From positions 53,127 through 117,126 of the forward strand of contig JBAMJV010000859.1 of assembly GCA_037951105.1 (NCBI GenBank): 64,000 nt of DNA, read 5' to 3'. The DNA comes from Echinarachnius parma. Taxonomy: Eukaryota; Echinodermata; Echinoidea; Clypeasteroida; Echinarachniidae. The number at the start of each line of letters is the position of its first letter. Within the stretch, counting starts at the first letter, position 1. This document shows positions 55,298 through 64,000 of the stretch, piece after piece. Position numbers and translations under genes: made by a program. Under the pieces are notes generated by a model. That model saw only the letters and a list, made by a program, of their open reading frames with translations, ran no database searches and was not told the origin of the DNA.

Positions 55298-57669
55298 TAC
55301 AGGGAATCTCACATGTCCTATATTAGCTCTATAGTGATTTCAGAATCTTGATGGGGGCAGGTAAACATTCTCTTTCATGCTTCTGTTCTGGTTATATGGA
55401 TTAACTGCTGATGTAGCTCAGTTGTATCCTTGGTAGCATACACTATGAGATTTAATGTAACCGAAAGAGAAGGGAACAAGTTAACAGTTTGATGATGCTC
55501 CTGGACCCTATTGCAGAAAGAGTTGCAATCAATTGGAAAGTTGCAACTAATTGCAAGTCAGAAAGTATCCACATGTGAACCAATCGGATGGTGTGTTTTG
55601 TCTCATCATTGCTTGCACAGTCCATGTATTTCCTTATTCGAAGCACTTCCCTTTATATTTGTGTTTGTCCAAATGTTTTAGTGTACGTATATAATTATGT
55701 ACGTATCCGTATACATGTGTCTGCACAGCTACACCACAGCGATGGAGTGATTAGACGATGAGAAATGAGCGAGAATAAATATTCTATACAATTGATACTT
55801 TTTTTCAATTTGTAAACCTAGAGGAAAGCATTTTATTCTAGCTTTAAGCCCATACATGTATTAGGCTTTCAATAGTATTTTGTACATGCTGATGTATTAT
55901 TCATATGTATTTCTTTTTATTTATGAATGTATTTGTGTGCTCTTTTCACAAAGACAATGTGAAAGAGTAATTGAGTTAAACACACTTCCAATATTTGTAT
56001 CACTTTGTATAACTTAAAATATATATATATATATATATTTGTAATATTTGTACATTGATTTGATCAGTCTTTCAATGTGTATACTTGTAAAGTATTATTC
56101 ATGAACGAACCAATTGTAAACTGTATGCCTTTGTGTACCGGGATCGGACCGAGATGTCATCATAAATTAGTTTGCAATCAAATTTTGTTCGAAAAGCACA
56201 TCATATATGACTGATTTCAATGGATTATAAAACAGAGTCTATGTTTATTATTACACATATTTATTATTTATACAAATTATATCTTTCACGTACGAACAAA
56301 TTGTTTATAATATACCACGGTCGAACTATTTGAAATCTTTTTCCATAACAATTTCGTTTGAGACCAAATGTGGTATAAAAAGCATATTTAAAAACAACCA
56401 CTTTAACTAGAATATAGAAATGATTTATGACTCACATTATAATGTACATGTATTAAGTAAACATGTTAAGTATCATTCATGTAAGAATGTGCTTTGATAT
56501 GCATTTAAACTCTATTACAGGCCAAGCGATCTAATTACAATTTAGTTCATTGCAACAAAATTTGGTAGAAATGTCTCATAAGTTTGCTGAGTAATGAATA
56601 TTCATCTCTACTATTAGGAGGTTACAATGTAATTCAGGAAAACCCAATTCATTGTTATTGTATATTGACATTTGTGCTAAACGACACTGATAACTCATAA
56701 GGTGTTGATTAAAACATTTTAAACTATTTGAGTTCGTATAAAATACATTTTTGAAATATATTGATTGATGTGTATGCTAGCTGTAAACGGCTCTCAATAA
56801 ATCAGTCTCCGTTTTGGAAAACCAGCATTGACATTTACCAATCAAAATAAACAACTATTGACTTCCATTCGATACAATAATTATGAAAAGAGGGTATTTG
56901 GTATAATTTGGGCGCTTCAATGTTTGCTGATGAGTGTAAATAAATACATTTTTGTTCTTACTGTTTAATAGCCAATATCTGCAAAACTGAAGTTACCAAC
57001 AAGAATCTTATTTAACAAGTCTTGACTTGGTATGTTTGTATCATATTTGATACATATCATTACAGATGTGTATGTTTATTTCGATATTTATATTCCATAT
57101 AATATATATTCATAAGTTACATTTACTAAATGCATATGTATCTGTAATCTCATTCAGTGACAAAGTGTAATCGAACTGAGTGGTAGAACATGAGTTATTG
57201 GGGGCATGTACATGACATATGTACCTCATTATTTTGTAAATGATTGTTCCATGTTTTCATTGTCTTGTCACGTACTATTTGGGGGCATGTGTCCCTATGC
57301 CCCCACCCCCGTAGCTATGCCACTGATAGTACACTGTTATGTTATGGTCGCTTATCTATCGGGAAACATAATGATTATGAAAATTAAATTCAAAGTGAAA
57401 CACACCAAATAGATACCATGATAGTGGTGCATATACCTGTACTATTGAATTGAACTGTAGTGCGCATGATTAAAAATCGATTGTTTATTGAAGTCATATT
57501 TCATGTTATATTCATTAGTGATATAATATCGACCATGAACTGGTTATATCCAATACTAACTTATTTTGTTTACATTGTTATATTATGTTGATTGAGTAAA
57601 CATTTACATAATAGTTCGCTGTTGTATTTATAATTAACAGTTTGTATTTCAAAAATTGTTCTTGTTCAT
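55298..57669. other. Second part of the copy C flank
   Basis: From about 55490 it aligns with 25490-27954 behind gene A, minus the LINE 3' end at 27201. At 57669 ('CTTGTTCATGA') alignment stops and different DNA begins. No gene seen. Confidence 0.6.
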
Positions 57670-57790
57670 GATGGGTGCCGGACAACTCGGCCAACGGATA
57701 ACTCGACCCTTACCAACTCGGCCAACGACCCTTACATACTCGGCCAACCCGAGTTGGTAGGGGTCCGGTCTGACTTCGGACAACTCGACC
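57670..57790. repeat. 'ACTCGGCCAAC' repeat cluster
   Basis: Four copies of ACTCGGCCAAC or close variants, plus an inverted 'CCAACCCGAGTTGG', lie in 120 bp right where homology to the gene A flank ends. Possibly the outer edge of the large element that follows. Confidence 0.55.
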
Positions 57791-57981
57791 CCTTTTATTT
57801 TTGTTTAATTTTCGACATTTTAAATATTTTTTTCTAAATAAAAAGTAATAAAATGGGAAGAAACGGTCTTCACGGGCATCATGTGTAAATGTTGTTACGT
57901 GAAATAAAGTATTTGTGGAGATAATTTGATTTTTGAAAGGTCATACTTCTGGTGGGTTTTTTTCCTCGTCGCAAAGATTTT

Positions 57982-58650
57982 GTCACGTGATATCCTCCGC
58001 ACTCGAACCCACTCGACAGTCGATTTGTGCCTATTTTTCAATCAATTCGCCTTGAAACAAAATATTTAATAACTCTGCGCTTAAATTGGAGTTTTGTGAG
58101 TCTCAAGCTGTTAAATTTGTGTTGACATGAACTCTTAAACGTACATTTTCAAGCACAAAACTCTCCTAATCGCGAGTGGCTTCAAGCCCAGTTCGTATGA
58201 CATCCTCCGCACTCGGCCGTTATTGGTAAGTGACGAAGTCGATTTGTGTCTAATTTTCAATCAATTCGCCTTGAAACAAAATATTTAATAACTGTTCGCT
58301 TAAATTGGAGTTTTGTGAGTCTCAAGCTGTTAAATTGTGTTGACATGAACTCTTAAACGTACATTTTCAAGCTCAAAACTCTCCTAATCGCGAGTGGCTT
58401 CAAGCCTAGTTCGTATGCCGTGCAGTGGCGCCGCGGTGCCCTAAGCTCCAGGGCGGCCTCGCATCGACAAGTCCGCCCGCCGCAGGGGCCTGCCCTTGTT
58501 CTGGGACTACGCTACGCTGTGTTCGCAAGTGGGTCGTATTGACCGAGTATTTTTGTATGAAATTCTCCTTTTTTTAGACCAAATTACAGTCCCCTATGCA
58601 AAGATTGAACCCCACATTTTCATATTTGATGGACGATTCTTTGGATTTAG
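57982..58650. repeat. Left arm of a large inverted repeat
   Basis: Reverse complement of 63340-64000. Each arm holds two direct copies of a unit of about 210 bp ('CGATTTGTG.CTA.TTTTCAATCAATTCG' to 'GAGTGGCTTCAAGCC.AGTTCG'), then a CpG-rich block ('GGGCGGCCTCGCATCGACAA'). Confidence 0.85.
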
Positions 58651-59958
58651 TTTCTGGTGGCCATAATAAACAACAAATTGAGCCTGGGTAAGGCCAGTAA
58701 AAATGAACCGTTGCTGCGAATTGTGTTAGACTCTGTCTAGTGCAGTGCATGGTCGAGTCATTTTCTAAATTTGTAACAAATTATAATAAATGCATAGAAT
58801 AGATAGCAAACAAATAAATGGAATTTGTCTGACATTTTGTCCCCCCGGAGTAACCAAGACAACAGTGGCGCGGTGTACCCTGCAAGTGGTTTGGGGGGGG
58901 GGGGGGAGCATGTGCCCCCCCTCCCATGAAACGCGTAGCTGTGCCACCGCAAGACAATGACGTAGCGTGGGCAGTTGGACGGTGGGCACTGAATATCGAA
59001 GAGGGGTACTACGTTGAGAAAGCGAGGCAACCGATTTGGGGGCAGGGCCTTCGATCTTCATGTTGACTATTTTTTGTAATGTTTTGAAAATTAATTTTGT
59101 TCATTTTCTCACATTTTGAATTATATCCCACTGATTTGGTAATGTAGTGGTCAAGTAACAAAGATACCAGTGGCTTGGCGTAGTCGGAGTGATGGGGGCC
59201 ATATGACTTGTGAGTTATTAATTGTGGGGCCGGGCACAGCCTATTGATGTTTCTCTATATTTTCACAGATAAACAATCAGATTGTTTTATTTTTTTTGCA
59301 AATCATTATTTTTTGTTTTTGTTTGGGGGGGGGGGGGGGGGGGCGGGTAGTTAGGCCACCACAAGACAATGACTTAGCGTGGGCAGTTGGATGGTGAGCA
59401 CCAAATATTGGAGAGGGGTGCTACATTGAGGAGGCGAGGCAACCTAGTAGGGGGCAGGGCGTTCTTCTTTTTGTTTTTGTTTGGGGGGGGGGGGGGTAGT
59501 TAGGCCACCACAAGACAATGACTTAGCGTGGGCAGTTGGACGGTGAGCACCAAATATTGGAGAGGCAACCTAGTAGGGGGCAGGGCGTTCTTCATGTTTA
59601 CTATTTTGTCACATGTTTTTAACATTTATTTTGTTCATTTTCTCACACCCAGATTTGATAATGTGGCGGTCAAGTAACCTAGACAATGACGTAATGTGGA
59701 ACCAGATTTGGGGCAGTGTACATCAGAGAGGAGGTAATTAGTGATAGAGCTGGGAGCAGGGTATACTTGACAGTGGCGGATCTACGGGGGGGGGGGGGGG
59801 GGGTTAGGGGGTTTAAACCCCCCCCCCCCCTTGGTTCTGCCACCCCTGCATGTGATGTTTTGTTGAAATAGTGATTAGATAGAGAGATAATCAACAACTA
59901 TATAAAAACCTCTTTTGTAAATTTTTAAAAAGAGGTAGCACTTTTTATATTTTGTTAA

Positions 59959-61017
59959 AGGGATAGTTGAGTATTGGTCAAACTTAACTTTAGTAACCAA
60001 AACCTGCACGATTACGATACAAACTAATAGTTATAACTTCACCATGCTCGAAAAGTATACACAATTACAAACGACATAGTAAAACCCCTGTTATCATTCA
60101 AAAAGAGCCGTTACAACTCGAAGTGTCAAATTAACTCGGCGCGAAGCACTAGCGTTGTAGGTCCTAATACGGGATTGTATAGTGCAGTGTGCGGTAATAC
60201 GGGACTGTAGTGCAGTCACTGTGTGCGTAATACTATACAGTAGTACGTGTATATTATGTATCGCAACCATAGAAGTATGACTCCAACACTGCCGTTGACG
60301 CAACTCGCAAGCCCCATTCGCATTCGTTCGCCTTTCGTTCACAGTCGCGCTAACACACGGAGAGACTGGTCCATGAGGCGCATATATCACTGATTTTTTG
60401 CGGAATGGAAGGAAAAATCATAATCTTAATCCACCCGGTAGTTGGATCACATATTGGAGAGTAAATTGCTGGTAAGTACCGTATCATATGTATAGTTTTA
60501 AGCACAATTAGCGTGCACACAAATATTTGGTTTCAGTCTTTTATTAGGAGAACATAGAACGCTAGTGCCTCGCACTAGCGGTTCTAAAAAGTGATACCCG
60601 GGCGTCAACCACTTTTATATGATATTTTGAAAGCAAATTTCACAACGATTAGAGCATTTGAATGGAAATTATTATTATTTCCCATGTTTTTTTCGATGAT
60701 CTTTCATATGGAATTGAAATCAACCAAATCCGTTACAATCGATGTTGGGGGGGCACTTTGGAAATTACCAAAACTCAACTTGGCCTTTAACGTCTGGTTC
60801 AAAATTATAAAATGATTGTGGGGCCCCACAATTATTACAAATGGTTATGTTTATGGATATTTCGGCCATTTCTGAACCGATTTTGATCAAGTTTATTCTG
60901 TCATTAAATCATATGCTCTTACAAATTTGACACTTAAGTTTCTCATTATCTCACAAACAAATTAGTAGGCCTATTTGTTTGTGTAGCGCCCTCTATACCA
61001 AAACTCAACTATCGCTT
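59959..61017. mobile_element. TTAA-family MITE with a replaced middle
   Basis: TTAA at 59955-59958 and 61018-61021. Ends AGGGATAGTTGAGTATTGG and CCAAAACTCAACTATCGCT. The centre (about 60125-60800) is not shared with other members and carries 'GAACGCTAGTGCCTCGCACTAGCGG' (a hairpin near 60560). Confidence 0.65.
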
Positions 61018-61170
61018 TAAAACTTGATTATCTGATATAGGGAGAATCAAAAATTACCACCTCTCTAATCAGTTACCTGTAAAATGAGTTTTATTGGTCT
61101 TGTTTGGCTGCCCTTCTTTTGATTATTCCAACAAGTTTATTCATTAGTAGCCAGAGAACAAACGTATTAA

Positions 61171-61680
61171 AGGGATAGTTGAGTTTTGGTAGAGAGGGCG
61201 CTAGACTACTTTTTTTTTTGTGAGGTAATGAAAAACTGAGTGTAAAATTTGAAAGAGCATAATATTTAAATAATAATAAATGTTGTAATAAAGCTGGGGC
61301 CCCAGGTTTATTAGAGAATTTTGAACCAGCCATTGAAATTTGTTTTAAAATGCTTCCTCTTTTAAAAAATGTTCAAAAGAGGTTTTTAGATCGTTGTTGA
61401 TTATCTCTCTATCTAATCACTATTTAAACAAAACATCACATGCACAATATGTTATTTAAAATGGTTTAAACAAATGCATTTTTTGAAAGCGGCCTCTTTA
61501 GTTTAAACAGCTCTTTTTGAATGATAACAGGCTTTTTACTTAGTCGTTTGTAATTGTTGTATTCCTTTTGAGCATGATGGAGTTATAATTATTAGTTTGT
61601 AATGTAATGGTGCATGTTTTGGTTACTAAAATTCAGTTTGACTAAAACTGTACTCTCTCTACCAGAACTCAACTATCCCT
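61171..61680. mobile_element. piggyBac-type MITE, TTAA flanked
   Basis: TTAA at 61167-61170 and 61681-61684. Ends AGGGATAGTTGAGTTTTGGT and CCAGAACTCAACTATCCCT. The clearest full-length member in this part. Confidence 0.8.
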
Positions 61681-61976
61681 TTAAAGTAAGCTTTTAGAAA
61701 AAATGTACTTTAGATATTTGGGACCACCAAAGGGACTGGTATGACATCTTCATTTGCCTGCCTTCAATGTCTAAGCTGGAAGAACAGATGCTGGACTCTG
61801 CTACATTGATATCTTCTTCATTTGAAACCGTGAAAAAGAAAGTCTCCATGCATGTATTAATCACACAAATTATTTAGTCAGAATATAGAAAATGAAAATC
61901 AGTCATTCACAAAGTTGCTAAGACTCGACCGACATGTTTTTATGGCATTCTACACTAAATGAAACGGAACTGAACC

Positions 61977-62255
61977 AAGCCGCCACACTAACTTTTTTTT
62001 TGTACTTGCCCTCTTACTTCTAGATGAGATCAACACATATGAAATAACATTGTTCTCTTTTAGTTGGAACAGTTATTTATTTGCCCAATCAGGCAAGCAA
62101 ACTAGACAATTCATACCTAGCAGAATTAATTTGTCTTTTTTGTTCACATTGTTTTTATGGACAAGTAATTTTCTCTTCAGACATGTAAAACTTGAACATT
62201 CCTGATTTTGCTTGCCCAAATGGGCAAGTAGAAAGAAAAGTTAGTGTGGAGGCTT
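61977..62255. mobile_element. MITE with AAGCC.CCACACTAAC ends
   Basis: Left AAGCCGCCACACTAACTTTT, right AAAAGTTAGTGTGGAGGCTT. Inner 'CTTGCCC...GGGCAAG' blocks are also inverted. A half copy with the same right end lies at about 28090-28300. Confidence 0.7.
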
Positions 62256-62309
62256 GATTTATTTATATGTTATCTGTTCTTTTTCAATTTGTTTCTTTCA
62301 CAGCTGGAA

Positions 62310-63090
62310 TTGGAATCTAATCTCCTTCACTAGAGGCCAAGATTGGATCAACTATAGAAGATGAAACCAGAGGCATTATGTTTTCGGGTTGTCCGTCCGT
62401 CCGTCCCTACGTACATATGTACGTCCCGTTCTCGTGATCGCGATATCTCCAGAACCGGTTGACAGATTTTAACTTATATGTATGTATCTCGAGGTCATTA
62501 GGTTAAAGGTCAAAGATCATAGTTCTCATTATATATGAGAAAATATGTAATTTATTTCTGCCACTCATGTATGCCTATCACCATGGCAACCGACCTAAAT
62601 CTGAGATGGAAGGACAAATCACTGGAAATTAGAACAATATTGGTCAAGGAACAAGAACAGTAAGCAAGTTATGACTCATTTAAGATGTCCATTTGGGGTA
62701 CTCAAATCGGCAACTTTAATAGGTTTGTGGACAACTCCCCATATGTTTTGTACACAAATTTCTCATCGTTCAGTTTTATATTTCTATTTAATTGTAAACA
62801 AAGGTTCATTCATATTTTTACAATACATGTAGCATATTTAACAATTGCCCTATGGCACTTAGTCAGGTATAATTATTAGTTAATGTACCATGTTTTTCAA
62901 GTGGAGTTTAATTTCATTAAAAGAATGAAATAGCATAAATTAATATGATTGTCTGTCTTATCTATATTGTTGCAGATGTATGTCTGTCTTATCTATATTT
63001 TTGCAGATGTATGTGTGCATGAAAGCACATGAATAAGCTGCTCTCCACCTAACTCTAGTGAACGCTAGCGCGGAGCGCTAGCGTTCTAGG
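62310..63090. repeat. Dispersed repeat with (GTCC)n and an ACGCTAGCGC hairpin
   Basis: 'TTCGGGTTGTCCGTCCGTCC' followed by 'GATCGCGATATCTCCAGAAC' marks a repeat type I have seen described in many invertebrates. It ends in GAACGCTAGCGC-GGA-GCGCTAGCGTTC (63060-63086), a near-perfect hairpin. Confidence 0.5.
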
Positions 63091-63339
63091 TCGATATGTG
63101 TGTGAGTGTGTGTGGGCGTATGTGTGTGTGCGTGGGGTGGGGGGTGGTGTCCCTTATTTGATCACATAAGTGTTGGAATGAATAAAGGGGATGAAATATG
63201 GGGAACATGAGGAAATCTTTTTAAAAATACATTATTACAAAGAGTGTGCCCCCAATCAATCATGTCTCCCCCAATCAGAAAGGGCAGTTACAGGGGACAG
63301 GGTGGGGGGGGGGGGGGGGCACATGCACCTGACGAAAAA

Positions 63340-64000
63340 TTCATAGAATCGTTCATCAAATATGAAAATGTGGGGTTCAATCTTTGCATAGGGGACTGTA
63401 ATTTGGTCTAAAAAAAGGAGAATTTCATACAAAAATACTCGGTCAATACGACCCACTTGCGAACACAGCGTAGCGTAGTCCCAGAACAAGGGCAGGCCCC
63501 TGCGGCGGGCGGACTTGTCGATGCGAGGCCGCCCTGGAGCTTAGGGCACCGCGGCGCCACTGCACGGCATACGAACTAGGCTTGAAGCCACTCGCGATTA
63601 GGAGAGTTTTGAGCTTGAAAATGTACGTTTAAGAGTTCATGTCAACACAATTTAACAGCTTGAGACTCACAAAACTCCAATTTATGCGAACAGTTATTAA
63701 ATATTTTGTTTCAAGGCGAATTGATTGAAAATTAGACACAAATCGACTTCGTCACTTACCAATAACGGCCGAGTGCGGATGATGTCATACGAACTGGGCT
63801 TGAAGCCACTCGCGATTAGGAGAGTTTTGTGCTTGAAAATGTACGTTTAAGAGTTCATGTCAACACAAATTTAACAGCTTGAGACTCACAAAACTCCAAT
63901 TTAAGCGCAGAGTTATTAAATATTTGTTTCAAGGCGAATGATTGAAAAATAGGCACAAATCGACTGTCGAGTGGGTTTCGAGTGCGGAGGATATCAGTGA
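63340..64000. repeat. Right arm of the large inverted repeat, cut by window end
   Basis: Mirror of 57982-58650, including both units of about 210 bp and the CpG-rich block. The arm still matches at position 64000, so the full length is unknown. Confidence 0.85.

Larger units (their letters stand above)
58651..63339. other. Interior between the inverted arms
   Basis: No transposase or other gene recognised. Contains three near-duplicate blocks with 'CACCACAAGACAATGACTTAGCGTGGGCAGTTGGA' words (about 58940, 59355 and 59500), G runs, two TTAA-family MITEs, a MITE with AAGCC.CCACACTAAC ends, and a (GTCC)n-bearing repeat. Confidence 0.55.

Noticed and set aside
55406-55440. tRNA-like A box (TGATGTAGCTCAGTTG...TGGTAGCATA)
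   Set aside because: The start resembles a tRNA D-arm, but there is no B box (GGTTCGA-like) at the right distance and no acceptor-stem pairing.

Overview
This 64-kb window is AT-rich animal nuclear DNA. It has multi-exon genes with GT-AG introns, non-LTR retrotransposons, many TIR elements and a short vertebrate-type (CCCTAA)n tract. There are no bacterial operons, CRISPR arrays or rRNA genes, and no convincing tRNA. The gene family (ZU5 plus death-fold proteins in tandem) and the repeat style (long G or C runs inside dispersed repeats) suggest a marine invertebrate deuterostome. An echinoderm is my best guess, but the sequence alone cannot settle it.

The core is a tandem array of one gene family on the + strand. 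Gene A (6066-23653) and gene B (31758-48137) each have 12 coding exons, and splice phases agree at every junction. The predicted proteins are 911 and 906 aa. Both start MAEGGSTQ and have no signal peptide or membrane segment. The order is: two conserved helical blocks (exons 2-3 and 4-5), a ZU5 domain (exon 6), a UPA-like region (exons 7-9), a death domain (exon 10), a basic NLS-like linker (exon 11) and a second helical, possibly death-fold, C-terminal module (exon 12). This resembles the cytoplasmic parts of PIDD/UNC5/UNC5CL-type signalling proteins, with extra modules at both ends. Modules are bounded by phase-1 introns, and ghost exons (a second exon 5 in A, a second exon 7 in B) show that exons have been duplicated and lost.

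A third copy (C, 49367-49624) is only a broken terminal exon. The first 5.6 kb matches the 3' flank of gene A, which suggests another family member just upstream of the window. In gene B a deletion of about 1.7 kb relative to A and C removed the normal last residues, the stop and the usual 3' flank, so B ends in a new tail of about 33 residues.

Introns and flanks are full of mobile DNA. These include a CR1/L2-like LINE in A intron 6 that is itself split by a 938-bp TIR element with a TAA target duplication, a 5'-truncated LINE in B intron 10, and a TTAA-flanked piggyBac-type MITE family (one copy nested with a TA-flanked element). A 1.3-kb insertion with a 9-bp target duplication sits inside an older TIR element in A intron 5.

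Downstream of copy C lies a 2.08-kb near-identical tandem duplication. Its second copy is interrupted by a 1.42-kb near-perfect palindrome with hairpins inside each arm. The right edge (57982-64000) is framed by inverted arms of at least 650 bp that run off the window.
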